DNA of 64,000 nucleotides from Paramacrobiotus metropolitanus (GCF_019649055.1 NW_026570221.1:1116001-1180000), one strand, 5' to 3'. Shown: positions 1-13,179, counted from the stretch's first letter. The notes: a model not told the origin generated them from the letters alone. Numbers and translations are program-made.

Positions 1-460
1 AAGCTAGCCGTTTTCAGCAATGACGAAAAACCCTTGTTTCAGAAGATGGGTTTCGTCGTGGCCGTCGAGTCGGCATACGATCGCTTTGTTTCTACGTTCC
101 AGCTGCCACTTGGCTCTCCGATGGACACAAAGCTGACAAACGTGTAAGACTCTTAAAACTGCATGCTTAACAGCATACGTCAAAGTTAGGCAAGTTTTCA
201 GAATTCAGCGGATGGCCAAAACAGGAACTGTGCAGCGCTTAGCTCGGCTGCACAAGGAGATTTTGTATTTTGCGCACGGCGTGCCGTTTGCTCCGGGTTC
301 CCAACCTCATACGAAAGGGAACTCAGCAATGCAAATGGATTCCTTAATCTCGGTGTGCTACATAATGGCCGGGATGTTGTGTCTCGCCTTTGTCTTGTTT
401 CTGCTAGAACTGAAGTACGAAGCTAAACAATCCCGCTACAAAAAATTGCAGCAACAATGA
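1..460 (+). CDS. Divergent ionotropic receptor, 3' end only
   Basis: This is the last part of a ligand-gated channel gene that starts before the window. Two exons are visible: 1-143 (ends in GTAAGA, phase 2) and 202-460, which begins after TTTTCAG. The first exon encodes the end of ligand-binding lobe S2 (KLAVFSNDEKPLFQKMGF), which matches the two complete paralogues at 1213-3283 and 7249-9017. The second encodes a conserved motif (RMAKTGTVQRLARLHKEILY) and the last membrane helix M4, followed by a short basic tail. The exon boundary and phase are identical in all three genes. The homology to the iGluR/IR family is inferred from the complete paralogues. Confidence 0.8.
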
Positions 461-1212
461 CCTTTTGTTGCATTACCTGAACGGCTAAAGTTGTAAAGCC
501 ATACTGGACAAAAAATTGACTAAAATTGTAAATTGTTATCGACTGCTGGTTTTGCGGAAGAAAGCTAAAATTCCTGGTATGTTTCCGGTCATTCAGCTGC
601 AGCTAGCTTCATCTAACCAAAACGGTCTGCTAATGTACTCTTGTATTGCGGCCCCGGTCCATGTTATACCGTATACCGTAGGATAACGCTCCAGACAGCG
701 TCATAATGCGAAAGCTTATTCACAACGTTACTGAGTAATGCTTAACCGTTAAGAAAGAGAGAGAAAGGAGTTCAGTCGGTGACTTAACGTCAGCGTATTA
801 AAGGTCGGTTCAGTACGTATGTTAAGTAATGACAAACCGAGTCAACGACACAAGAATTTAATGTTGTTATTATCTTATACGTGCGGCGTTATTGCACAAT
901 TAACGAAACGTTAATTTGAATCAAGGCTGCCTGAAAGCCTAAATCGTACCGTATTAACATCGTAACTCGTACATCTCAGTTTACGTACAAGGCACCTTCA
1001 CAATATTGTGCAGCTGTCAGATTTTCTGTTGCTGAAGTATCCATTTCATTGCGTGTGATCTACATGTTATTTCAACCGCGTGCGTACCTGTTAATTCAAC
1101 CACTTCCCAGTTCAGTATCCCAAACACTAGTAATGTTTAGGTTATTGCACGAGGGAAAAATACAGATTTTTTAGCTTACCCTTTTGGCTGTCCATATGCG
1201 CACACCAGATTA
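461..1212. other. Intergenic, receptor array
   Basis: I see no coding exon here. It presumably holds the 3' UTR of the first receptor and the promoter or 5' UTR of the second. An undetected 5' exon of the next gene cannot be excluded, because that gene's predicted N-terminus lacks a signal peptide. Confidence 0.5.
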
Positions 1213-3283
1213 ATGGACCGGCAAGTAATCTATCACGGCTGCCACGTTTTACAGTTAACTGTCTGCAACAGCGCATTCTTTGCCGATGACATGCAAATGT
1301 CATCGCGAAGTGATTATACCTTTGCAAGGGTATTTAACATCAGCGTGAAAGATGAACCGCCATGGAGTTTTGAAAGTCCGCCTGGTTCCGGATGTTTTTG
1401 CGGGATTTCTATCAGTCTGTTGGCGTTAATTGGAGAAAAGCTGGGACTTCGGTAAGAAAGTTGTTATTAAAGCACTACTTCATTTGTTGATTCGTTTATT
1501 TTAGCAGTGTAATCGAGTGATTATAACGTGTGCTGATTGTAATTTGTAAGCATAACGAGGGAAAAGCATATTGTGAAAAACCATCAAGCGGTTTTTATCG
1601 TAATGTAAAAAATACTGACTATGGAATTGTGATTACGTTTAACTAGAATTTTCCTGCGCATCGAAAACGCCGATTCCCCAAACATCACCTTGGCCGACGG
1701 TCGAGAATATTACGGAGGTCTAGCAGAAATGCTACTGGGCTACGCGAATATGAGCATTCGTCCGTATTCAGTAACAACGGCACGCGAAAAGCATTTCAAG
1801 ATGGCGTCCACCTATTTCATTCGGAGCTACAGTATTGCCGTACATGAACGATGGCAGAAGGAATCGGCTACTGTAGCCAATTCAATCATGTACGCACTGT
1901 TCTATGTCCCGTTGGCTGACCTTTGGCCGTTATTGCTACTGGCCGCAGTTTGCCTGCTGGGTGTGCTGACCTTCGTTAACTACGTAACAACTCAACAGTA
2001 TCCAGACAAAAAAGCATTAATGCTGGGATTCAGCTGCCTGAGAATTGGGTATCTTGCTCTTACCAGCTTTTTTAGCCAAGGTATCCTTTTCACTATCCGT
2101 TATACAGTGCGTAGATTCATGTCTGCTTACCGTCGCCGCTATTTTTTGCAGATGACATTAAAAAGCCGCAACGCTTTACTGGAGCGCAGATCGCGGTGGT
2201 AGTATGGTTGCTGACGTCATACTGGAGCACAACTTTCATGTTGGCCCGTGTCAGCTCCAGTTTAACCGGATCGGTGCAGATGCCTCCTTTCCATAGTATG
2301 TCGGAGTTTGTTCAGTCGGAGTTTGATCCTCTGCTCCTGTCCGGGGCAAGCTCGGAAATTGAATTTATGGTATTGTGTTACCAGTGTAAAAGTGCATCAA
2401 TAAAAGATGCGATGCATACGATAAAGTAAACAGTTTGCTCTGTTAAATGGAGTACGACATAATATACGGATCATGATGGCAATATGTATGTCGCATCCGC
2501 AAAACATCATAGTGAAACAGTATGCCGAAATCCCTCCTAATACAGTCAATACAACGCCCTACTTTAACAAGGAATTGCTCGCCACATGTCACTTAACACC
2601 TAGAACTTAATTTTAGGCACCATGATTGTAAGTTTTGGTTGCAATCTTGGTTGTCTTAGAATTTGTGACTGTTGAAAACATTTTACGCTTTCCTGGTATT
2701 ATTTAGAACAGCACCACCCTCAAACCGTTGATAGCCAGAATGCATCGTGGCGATACACGGCCCCCGTTCGATGCGCGTGTTCAAGCTGCAGCCGGTCTTT
2801 GCCGAAAAGACAAACTCGCAGTGTTCACTACCGATGAGAAGCCGATATTTCGCAAGATGCGCTTTATTCCCGCCGTGGACCCCGCGTATAATACATTTAT
2901 TTCCGTTTATCAAATACCGCTGCAATCAGATGTGGATTTGAAAGTATCAGCGCTGTACGTTGGTTAACGTTGGTTAATCCCGCAGTTTCCGTAGGTGTCC
3001 CTTATCAATCTCACACATGCGTTAAACTTTCAGAATGAAGCGAATGTCGGAAACGGGAACCATGAGGCGTATCGCGAGCATCCACAACGACATACTGTAC
3101 CGGGCCTACAGCATGTCAGATGTATTAAATACCAAGCCACAAGTGGTACGAAAAGGTGCCATACGAGCGGAAGCGCTTGTATCCATGCATTATGTAATCC
3201 TCGGATTTTTATCACTGGCTGGAGTGATCTTTGTAGCAGAAATTGTTATTGAAAAATGGCACACTGTAATAAAGGCTGGATAA
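1213..3283 (+). CDS. Divergent ionotropic receptor (IR/iGluR-like)
   Basis: Five exons: 1213-1451, 1647-2080, 2152-2369, 2707-2954 and 3034-3283. Together they give 463 codons in frame. The order is that of the iGluR superfamily without an amino-terminal domain. It has lobe S1 (DEPPWSF, then SISLLALIGEKLG), an SVTTARE segment aligned with the glutamate-binding Arg of iGluRs (about R126), and M1 at about 172-192. A re-entrant pore segment ends FFSQG, M3 contains TSYWSTTFMLARVSSSLTG in place of SYTANLAAF, and lobe S2 and M4 follow. Substrate is unknown; the retained Arg suggests an amino-acid or carboxylate ligand. The start is the ATG before MDRQVIYHGC, shared with the paralogue at 7249. No signal peptide is visible, so an upstream exon may be missing. 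Confidence 0.82.
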
Positions 3284-3884
3284 TCAGCCGTTGTTTAAAC
3301 TTCTTAATGCCAGTTAACCGGTGTTTTGAAATGTTGCTTTTGAGCCTTTCAAACTAAAAGCAACTAGATTCAATCTGCACTGAAGAATAGTCTGATTCTA
3401 TTTCTAACCTTTTTTTTGTTAAAAACATAAAGTGTTTTATACAAACAACAGCTAAAAGAGCTCAAGGCATGCGCAGCTTTAGCAAAACAGCTCCATTGTG
3501 GTGATTTGGATACAGCGGTAGTGATTACAGCGGTAATACTGTAACATTTTGCTGATGGACATTTGTTTTCTCTGATAAAGCAATTAGCAGTCGAGTGAGT
3601 CGCAGCAATAATTACTTTGGCAGTACGTATTCTGCCATTGGAAATACCGATTAGCGCAATTAAGTAGTTAGTATTGCAGCCAATTAAGCGGACGCTGATT
3701 ACTTACCGCGAATATATTGCCTGCCTTGCCTGCGGCATTGTATAGTATAAAATCACGAAGCAGAGATCGCAGGTATCATTAGGTATCTTCCTATGTACAC
3801 TACTGTTGAGACATTTTTGCCGAAGCACTTTCGACATTACCCAGTGCAGCAGTATTATGAGCCCAAAAGCAGCCAAAGCGGACG
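3284..3884. other. Intergenic between IR and GPCR genes
   Basis: No coding signal. It presumably holds the 3' UTR of the IR and the promoter of the GPCR gene. Confidence 0.5.
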
Positions 3885-6149
3885 ATGACGACTGTTCCTT
3901 TTTCTGTGATAGACTTTTTCACATTTATTTGTGAGGTATTGTTATCAACAAAGAATGCCGTTTCCAGCGAATCTAGCGTACCAGTGCAAGCTATGAGTCG
4001 TCTATGCGCTACCAATGAAAGTGAACTGGTGGTGAGATTCCAGAACAGTTGCTCGTTTCTACAGAGCACCGACAGTTTACTAGGCGCTCTGGAAAAGCCG
4101 TGTGCGCTGTCAGCTGTGGACTCTTTGGCGGCGCAGTTTTGTCGCTGGTGGCAGAATGCCGAATATCCCAACGTGGCGATGTATCAAGCGTTCTGCCCCA
4201 ATTTTCCTGCTATTAATTTCGACAATGCACATGGAATGCCAAGAGAGGTATTTAACCGGTGCGAGAGTTTACCGTTAAATTTGCATCACATCGACAAAAA
4301 TAATTATTATCGACAGGCGCTTTTGTTAGGTAGCCTATCTCTATCTTTGTAAATGGGACAAATATACCAAGGAATATTCCCCACGCATATTCGAAGGCGC
4401 TGACTGCGACGCAAACAGCTCTAGCAATTTCTTTGTCACCCGACTGCGTCCAGCCGTTAACAACTGCCATAAACTAGAAGCGCTGATTGCATTGTATAAT
4501 CAGACAAACCGAGCCTGCTCAAATTATGATGGACGCAACGGAACTCCGAGTAAAAGAAAAGTATGTGGATGGTGGAATAATCAAGAGGGGAAACTGCAAG
4601 AAATCATGCGCATTGTGAATGTGGCATTCTGCAAACCCTCCTTGTATCTTGACCGTTGTGGGACCAATGTCTCCCGGACATGGTTTTTCCATGCCGGTAG
4701 TGTGCTGTCGAAAACATCAACGCGACTGGTTTATATTATTGCATTTCCTCCGCTACTGGCCATTTCCACTGTTGGCAACGTCATCAGCGCAGTTGTCTTT
4801 GCGTCAGCGAAGAGCAGGAAGAGTGCCGTCACGTATTTGTTGGTTATCTGCATTTGCGACTTGCTGTTCATGTAAGAATGTACTGTAACTTCATTTTGAA
4901 AGCCATCAGACGTTAGTTCGCTTCAGTTCTCAAAAGTTTTTGAAAGTTTTTATCCTGATCTGGTTCGTTTGCAAATATTCTAATAAACTGATTTTAGGTG
5001 GTTCCAAATACCTCGATACATAGTTACGGTCAAGCCCGCAATTTTAAGCGGAAACAGGATCTACAACAGCATCAGTGGAGTTATAGCGTTTGCCGTGCAA
5101 ACCTCAAAGGATATTTCCGATTGGTACGGAGTTAAATCGTGGGCCTCAATTCATTTCGTTTGGTTATTATTTTAGATTATTACGGTGAGCCAGCGAAATG
5201 TTTATTTTCTACTGTCTCAGGTCATTGCTGGTGTTCACTGTTGAGCGTTCAATGTCCATATGCAGACCGCTGCAGAATCGTCGTCAAGCGACTGCACGCG
5301 CAGCCTGGATTATTGTCGGCGTGGAGGCCGTTGTCGTAATCGGCATCAATGTAGTTGAACCAGTAGCAGCGCTTTATCAGTACTCCCGAGTTGAAACCCG
5401 GATCTTCGAGCTAATGTACCGAGATGTCCCGTCTTTCGACTCTGCCTATCCTCAGTGGATAAGGAATTGGGCTTACCTGCAGCTTTTGTACCGGGTACGT
5501 TGACACAAATAGTGTTCTTGTACGTTGTACTCGTACATTGTGTGTATATGCAGCTGGCGCTTCACTCATTTAATATTTTTAATCGCCTGTTTGACGTTTA
5601 TCCGGATGCACAGACACCTTCAAGTAGTAGCTCCGGTAGTAAAATCTGATAGTGACAGCATACCGTTACATATATATTTTTTTGCAGAATATAAAAATCG
5701 CCCTCATCTTTGTAATTCTACTGATAGGCGATATACTCGTGGTTATTATTACACGGAAGCGCAAACGATCCCTGAAAGCCAACACGCACAAAAGCGGTAC
5801 GAGTGAGCTGAATGTGGTGACCATCTTATCGGCCACGACGTACCTGTTGACACAGTCAGTCACACTTATCAACGAACTGCTGGCGGTGACATACGTGGCG
5901 TGTCTTCTCCAGGAAGTATACTCCTATGCCGTGTACTGGGACGTCTTTTCCGTACAGAACGCCTTGTCAGATATTAACCATTCCTGTAATATTCTGTTTT
6001 ATTCTGTTTCTGCCAACTATCGTTCCGCCGTTGGCAACCTTTTCAACGCTATCAAAACTTGTAACTGCACTCATGTTTCGGCGCGGATGAAATCGATCAA
6101 ACTGTTCAGCAGTCGGATCCTCGAAAAAATACCGGTCAACAACATCTAA
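3885..6149 (+). CDS. Class A orphan GPCR with Cys-rich ectodomain (copy 1)
   Basis: Five exons: 3885-4247, 4330-4871, 4998-5123, 5221-5494 and 5688-6149, giving 589 codons in frame with the same intron phases as the copies at 9537 and 13180. The N-terminal ~245 residues are extracellular and cysteine-rich, with two CxWW-type modules (FCRWWQ and VCGWWN). Seven membrane helices follow. TM1 has GNVISAVVF, TM2 has LLVICICDLLFM, TM3 ends in VERSMSICRPLQNR (a DRY-box variant), and TM7 has a DINHSCNILFYS variant of NPxxY. These are rhodopsin-family marks. The ligand is unknown. This is the most divergent of the three copies. An extra tail exon like the one after the other two copies was not clearly found. 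Confidence 0.82.
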
Positions 6150-7248
6150 GGCTCCCACTGCGCGTAGTGATAAAACTGATGAAACTGTGCACGGTACGTG
6201 GCATTTGAGCCCAGATCCTATGGTTCTGGTATCACGGCTAACTTTGTTGATTTTTGTCTCGCTTTCAGAGCAAGCTAGGACTGAACGAAATGGAGCGGTA
6301 CAAAGCAATGCAAATCCATGTCATCAGAATAGCGGTGAGGCTGAGCTACAAATAAACCGGAGACCAATAGGCAACACTTTTCTCTAGGTTCCTGAATTTT
6401 GACAACAATTTCTGATTTTCCTGTCAGCTGTCTGTATGTTTATAGAGAATGTGCTCACTTATTAGTCTTTTAAACATCAGATGATCTTCAAATTGGTTTT
6501 ACTGGCTGATGCGGAAGAATATGTACTAGCGCACGTGCGCGCCAAAGCAGAATGCAGCTGGAAAATGGCAACATTTGTAACGCTGTCTTATTTTCGGTTT
6601 ACTGGAAATACGTACATCACTGTGTGATATTTTTCTCTACGAATCTTTCAGCTGCATGACGAAGTGTTGACACTACAGCTCGATCTACATTCTACAGCAC
6701 CACAGCTGACAATTAGATGCAACAAAATGGTTCTGTATATTCTTTCCGAAAAATGGACGAGACGATGCAGATAACACTAAATCCATCGAGGCACTGATAT
6801 ACGTACCCTTGAGTTCCTTACGCCAATTTTTTAATAATAGTAAGGTGGCGCTTTTTGCGCGCATCATTCAGGGGTCTTAATTTTAAGGACGCGTGTTATT
6901 TTTCTTGAACGAAAAAGAATGCCGACAGTCTGATCAACATCTTGCTATTACAGTGAACAAAGGTGGCAGCTCCGATAAATTTCGGTTATTTTTGCGTTTG
7001 ATGTTTACATACTTCGTACCCATAATGTCACTTGAATTCTTTGTGTACCTTGTGGCCTCATGACATTTGCATCCATATGGTGTACCGAAGCTGTACTGTA
7101 TGTAAATTTACAATGTACAAACAATGGGAACTTTGCATAACAATCTGAAACCCAGCTTTACGAGTATGCATGAACAGACGCTCTGCGAAGAGCAGTTATT
7201 GGAATACAACTATTTGTCCGGCAACATTGTTGAGCGATCTCTAAATAA
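6150..7248. other. Intergenic
   Basis: No supported gene. A pyrimidine-rich stretch ending in CAG near 6270 could be the acceptor of an alternative tail exon of the preceding GPCR, but the downstream frame shows no similarity to the tail exons of the two other copies. Confidence 0.4.
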
Positions 7249-9017
7249 ATGGATAGACGCATTCAGTACCGTGACTGTATAAATTTGAAACTGATCATGT
7301 GCAACAACAGAACGGCATCGGACTATGGACAAGAATTACTGCCACTTTCTTTTGCTAATTATTCCCGTATGGGTTTTTTCACGGTAAATGTGAAGGATGA
7401 ACCGCCATGGAGCTTCGAAAGCCCTCCCGGCTCTGGATGTTTCTGTGGGATCTCCATTAGCTTGCTAGCAATAGTTGCTGGAAAACTGGGAATAAAGTAA
7501 GAAATCTTGGCACTCTACCAGTTGATGCATGTCAGTTAACTGTATTACGAATGTGCAGAATAATGCGAAAAGTTTCATGTGTCGCTTTATTGTCTGCTTT
7601 AGACTTTTCCTGCGCGCAGAAGATCCGGACTTTCCAAAATTTCGTACACGGGATGATACTGAATACACCGGTGGACTTGCTGAGATGCTGCTAGGACAAG
7701 CTAACATGAGTATGCGCGCGTACTCGGTGACGACGTCCCGTAAAAGCCATTTCAAGATGGTGTCGACGTATTTAGTGAGAACATACAGTGCAGCTGTGCA
7801 CCAGCACTGGCTAAGAGAATCCGGTGTGGTAACTAATTCTATCGTCTACGGGCTTTTCTACACACCGATGACCTATCTGTGGCCGATTGTGCTAATGGCG
7901 ACTGCATGTCTTGTCTGCGTGCTATTCGGCCTTCGTTATATTGTAAGATCTCCAACAAAACTCAAGAAAGGTCATCGGTTTATGGGCTCCGCTGCGTTGA
8001 TAAAAGATATCGGGTACTCTTCTTTGCGGATTGGTTATGTGGCATTCGCGAGTTTTTTTGGACAAGGTAGGTTTGTTTTTTTTGTTGTCGCCGTTTGAGT
8101 ACAATGCAGTTTGATATAGATGATGTAAAAAAACCTCAGCGTTTTGCGGGAGCCCAAGTGGGTGTGTTGGTGTGGCTGATGTCTTCATATTTCGCTACGA
8201 CCTTAATGTACACTCATGTCAGTTCAACACTAACTGGTTCCTCCCTGATGCCGCCGTTTCGAACCATGGCGGAGTTTGTTCAGTCCGATTTTTCTCCTTT
8301 GCTCATGTCCTCGGGGAATTCCGAAATAGAATTTATGGTATTACATCACCGCTGTGTGGACTATTGTAGCCATTACTTGTTCTAACAGCATCAGTTTTTT
8401 TTGTCCTGTAGAATACGAGCGCCCTTAGGCCCCTTCTGTTAAGGATTCGGAGAAGCGATTATACACCGCCGTTTGATACTCGCATCCAGCTTGCAGCGGA
8501 ACTGTCACAAACACAAAAGCTGGCGGTTTTCATTACGGATGAAAAGCCGCTGTTTCAGAAAGCCGGCTTTATCAGAGCTGTGGATTCTGCTTATGACACA
8601 TTCATATCAGTCTACCAAATGCCATTGGCATCGGAAACAGAGCCACAGATCTCACACGTGTACGCACCGGCATTTTGTTAACATGATCATTCAAGCAGGT
8701 GTTACGAATAGCATTCCTAACTTAATCAAATTTGTTATGTTATTAGAATGAAGTGGATGGCAGCAACCGGGACACTGAAAAGCGTCGCTATTCAGCATAA
8801 AGCCATGCTATATCGGGCACACGGTATCCCGTACACGGTTCCGGGCGATCAGACGATTCCTACACACGACGCGGCCATCCGAATGGAGGCTCTGGTTTCC
8901 ATGTGCTTTATCGGGGTGTCTATTTTCTCCGCAGCCGGATTGTTATTTTTACTAGAAATTATCCTTGGTAGACGGAAGGCAGTGCGAGTGCACGTTCTCT
9001 CAGACGCACAAACATAA
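7249..9017 (+). CDS. Divergent ionotropic receptor (IR/iGluR-like), second complete copy
   Basis: Five exons: 7249-7496, 7603-8066, 8120-8337, 8412-8659 and 8747-9017, giving 483 codons in frame. Every intron has the same position and phase as in the gene at 1213-3283. S1 has DEPPWSFESPPGSGCFCG, and SVTTSRKS keeps the ligand-site Arg. M1 follows YLWPIVLMATACLVCVLFGL, and the pore helix ends SFFGQG. M3 contains MSSYFATTLMYTHVSSTLTG; S2 has KLAVFITDEKPLFQKAGF; M4 is LVSMCFIGVSIFSAAGLLFL. There is no amino-terminal domain, as in most arthropod IRs. The third intron is only 53 bp. The likely role is a chemosensory or orphan ligand-gated cation channel at the plasma membrane, by family. Confidence 0.83.
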
Positions 9018-9536
9018 ATCATATTAGGAAGCCAGTGCTACGGACGCGAAATAAGCGTTTACAACTAGCTAAATGGTAATTGTAGTGTCAGACCGTCTGC
9101 TGTAAGGGCTTGGTCACGACTTATTACCGATCTCTGTCAGTGGAACTTTATTCTAGGGTTACAATACACAATTTACACATCACAAAAGAATGCTTTTGTA
9201 CATTCGGACTTGTTCATGCTAGCAATATTCAACGCATTCTAATCTGATGTGCCGCTAGGCAGACTAATGAATAAACAACCTTCCATTTTTATCATAAATT
9301 TTAATTCCCACTGGTTGATGCGCTTTGCAGTTTAGCACATGTAATCGCTTAAGGCGAGTTAAAAGTGCACTGAATAAACTACAACATTACACAAGTATTC
9401 TACCGTAATGTAAGAACTGCTACCTGTGTACAGTCTACAGGCTTGTTCCTGGCTAATATGAATAACGTACGAGTTCAAAATTAATGATTTACTTATAACA
9501 GATAGTGCATAATTTACGTACATATAGTTATACACT
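9018..9536. other. Intergenic, upstream block shared with the next GPCR copy
   Basis: There is no gene. The last ~245 bases (about 9290-9536) align by eye with about 12930-13179 upstream of the third GPCR. Both include a CCACTGGTTG element, a CATGTAATCGCTT or CACGTAATCGCTT element and an ACAAACTACAACTT-like element. The promoter was therefore duplicated together with the gene. Confidence 0.6.
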
Positions 9537-12221
9537 ATGACCATACCGTTTACTCTGCTAGAATTTGTCCAGTTCTTGTGTGGTGCCTGGATATCAGTGA
9601 ACAACACAATCGCCACTAGACAAAATTTAGAATTCGACAATCATTTCCGTGACTTGTGTCAAGACGATGCCCGAGAACTTACCAATAAGTTCCACGACAG
9701 CTGCCAGTTTCTGCAAAGTATGGATAGTTTTTTAATTGGCTTGGAGAAACCTTGTCAGTTCGCTTTCGATGATCCTTTGGCCGACAAAGTGTGTCGATTT
9801 TGGCAGAAATCGGAATACCCCGCTTATAATATGTACTGGACGTTTTGCCCGCATTTTCCTTTGCTTAGGTTTAATTATTCAAACGGAATTCCGAGAGAGG
9901 TTAGTTAACATCCATCCACTAAATCCTGGCATTTTCTTGTAAGGAGAGTGGTTTTACTCGCATAATTCTATCGCAGCAGAAGCGTATGGTAAACTGGTAC
10001 GTGATTACCATAGTTGGGAACCTGGTGACATGCCAAGTTACTTATCATCAGATGTGTTATTGATATTATGTGAACTTTAACATCACAAATATAATAAACT
10101 CTTTATTGCGTATATTCAGAACATACTTTTAAGCACAGCTTTTTGAATTTTTTATGGCGGCAACAGGTGGGCTATTTATACCTGTGCAAGTGGAGTCATT
10201 ATACGAAAGAATTATCACCGCGAATTTTCGAAGCTACTGACTGCGATGCAGAGACCACAACTAATTATTCCGTCAGTCGATTACACCCTGAAATAAACAG
10301 CTGTCCTGCTCTGGACGCCATAATTCAGTTAACTTTCCGCGGAAATGATGTCTGCGCTCAGCAATATACCCGTGATAGCGCAACCACTCCTGGACGAGTC
10401 TGTGGCTGGTGGAAGGATCAAGATGGAAAAATGCAGGAGATTGTCCGCAATCTCAATGTGGAGTTCTGCAACACCCCATCCGAGTTCATAGATCACTGCG
10501 GCACCAATACGTCGCGGATGTGGTTTTTTCACGCATCAAGCGCGCTGGCCAAGAGTCCCACTGCTGCTGCTTTCACGGTGACCTTTCCAGTTCTACTAGC
10601 CTTCGCCACCTTCGGAAATGTGTCAGCATGGTGATTTTCGCATCGGTTAAGGAGAAAAAGACAAGCGCTACGGTTTATTTGCTGGTGATCTGCATTGGCG
10701 ATTTCTTGCACATGTAAAACTTGAAATTACGGTATCAGAATTCGAAAACAACGGCACCAGAGGAAATAGTGGGCTAAGGTGTCTGGTTTGTGTGTAGGTG
10801 GTTTCAAGTTCCTCGATACATTTCCATCGTCAATCGCCGAGTTCTCAAGGAAAACTTAACTTTTAACAGTCTTATCGGTTTCATAAATTTGATATTGCAC
10901 GTCGCCAAGGATATATCCGACTGGTATTGGTGCTTTGTATATCCTTAAAAGTTATTATTTAAGACCTACTATATTCTTATCCCTTTGCTTGAAGGGCTCT
11001 TGTGATATTTTCCGTGGAACGCTCGGTGTCCATTCTTCGACCACTGCAAAATCGTGAGCATGGTCGCACCAGGACAGCGTGGATCGCGATGCTGGTGATA
11101 CTAGTTGTGCTGCTCGCCATCAATGCAGTGGAACCCATCGCCTCACAGTACACCCTATCGCGAGCCGGAGTTAGAGTGTTTGAACTCATGTATCGAGATG
11201 TTCCGGCACTGGATGCAGCGTATCCTCAGTGGATTCGAAGATGGATGTTTGCTGCACTCATCTACCGGGTATACACAAAATTTAATCACAACCGTAAGCA
11301 AAGTCTCAACTTCATTGTAGTAATTCGTGCTGTTTTTAGACCGTGAAAATTGTCGCCGTCTTTGTCATCCTCTTCGTAGCCGACTCTGTTGTCATTATCA
11401 CAGTGATCAAGCGACAGCATGCGTTTAAAGCGCACTCTCGTAAAGGTCGCATTGGTGGCATGAATCTGATGATCATCTTCTCGGCCACATCGTACCTGTT
11501 GACGCAGGTCGTAATGCTGGTGAATGAGTTGCTGGTTATGTCGTATGTCGCTTGCATTATACACACGGACCAATACTCGTATCGGATCTACTGGAATGTG
11601 TATCCTGTTCAGAACGCTTTAGCGGATGTTAACCATTCTGTCAACTTCCTCTTCTATTCCTATTCCAAATCCTACCGCGAAGGAGCTAACACACTACTGG
11701 GTTTTGTAAAAGCTGCAAATGGATAAGCAGTGTTCACCTTTTCTGTACTCACAACCTGATAAAATTCCGTATGAAAAGGAGCAAAAGGAGTCAAAGACTG
11801 TCGATCGGAATGGAGCAAAGCATCGCAAAGGGCAAGCAGATGCAATCATCGTTAATGAGTATTTTCTGTATTTGTGGTGTCGTTGCAATAGCTATACAGC
11901 CTATACTATTATGGTTTCGTATCGCACGTGTATTTGTTTTTAGGTCTTAACATGTCGGTGTCAGAGCAGCACAGGAAACCGTTGCAGGCTGCGGATGACG
12001 ACATGGAGCTTATGGTATTCCCTGGTTTTCCGTCCGCAAATGAAGCCGTTGACATGCCGACAAACATTAATGCCAATGAAATACGAAATACCGACCATAA
12101 TAACATTACGAGGCTGCGGAGAGTAAGCGCCCCTACTGCCACATTTAGCGAAGCAGCTCCACCACGGATAAGGCCACGCACAGCGAGTACTGTTACTAGA
12201 ACACGGCAACAGTCAAGCTGA
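9537..12221 (+). CDS. Class A orphan GPCR with Cys-rich ectodomain (copy 2), frameshifted in TM1
   Basis: Exons: 9537-9899, 10167-10713, 10798-10923, 10995-11268 and 11340-11726, with a possible tail exon from 11944 to 12221. It is very close to copy 3. The second exon is 547 bases where copy 3 has 545, so it does not keep phase. Alignment places a one-base loss near 10619-10622, just after GGAAATGT in TM1, where the original frame then reads TGA at once. All other exons, splice sites and GPCR motifs (VERSVSILRPLQNR in TM3, DVNHSVNFLFYS in TM7) are intact. It may be a young pseudogene, an assembly indel or an allele. The tail exon starts after TTTTTAG with NMSVSEQ and DDDMELMV, conserved with copy 3. 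Its donor in this copy (perhaps at 11700) is uncertain. Confidence 0.72.
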
Positions 12222-13179
12222 TCTCCATAGATTCTCAAAAAGAGTTCTGAGATAAATCGGATTGAAACTTTGCAACACACTCCTTGTCACTGTGAATTTC
12301 ATCATTTAAAAAATTTACAAAGGTCGTTGCGGTGTCTAAGCTGAATAGTTGATTCAAAGACTAGACCGTCTAGGCATGGTATAGAATTCAGTTTGTGGTA
12401 AGAATTTTCAGATGTAATTGTGTGGCCTGCAACGATACGTATTGCAACTCTGTAAAGTATTGCGGGCGTTCTTCAGATTATTGTTTTGTGAGAACACTGC
12501 AAAAAAATTTGCGATTTTCAATCTACAAGTGGTTTATAGCTGACTTCTGTAATAAAAGGCGAAGGTTTGAAACAGGCTTAGGATTACAGGCTAAATCCCT
12601 TGGATTATTATTTAACGAAAATTATCCGTGAAACATCTGCCGCAAGGATTTGTTAACTGAGTTACGGTGTATCCAGAAATTCCAGAACAACTCGGGCGTG
12701 CAGTGTGTGGTACAGACTGTAGTTGTGAACATTAATTTCCAGTTCAGATATTACCAACCACAGTCAATAACGTTTTATTATACGGTCCCAGTAAAATTAC
12801 GAAAGACAAACTCGAACAGACTCTCTTAACTGTTCGACTGAAATGTCGTGCGGCAAAAGATGAAACATTTTTTAAAAATGCGGTATGCCTTGGGCAAGAT
12901 CATGATTCAACAGTCTTGCATTCATTCCCACCCATTTAAAAATTTCCACTGGTTGGAGCATTTTGCGGTTTGGCCACGTAATCGCTTTGGGCAAATTAGA
13001 ACTACGCTGAACAAACTACAACTTAGCACAATTTCACGAGTATTTTATCGTAGTGCCAAACTGTCAGTGTACCACATGCATGCATCAAGCTGGTTGCACG
13101 CTTTATGCGCGGCCTTTGCAAATAAAATGCAGATTGAGCATAGTTCACATACTCTACTACTTATACTCCGTTATCAAAA
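12222..13179. other. Intergenic with duplicated GPCR promoter
   Basis: No coding exon is supported. The part from about 12930 to 13179 matches the region upstream of copy 2 (about 9290-9536). Confidence 0.5.
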
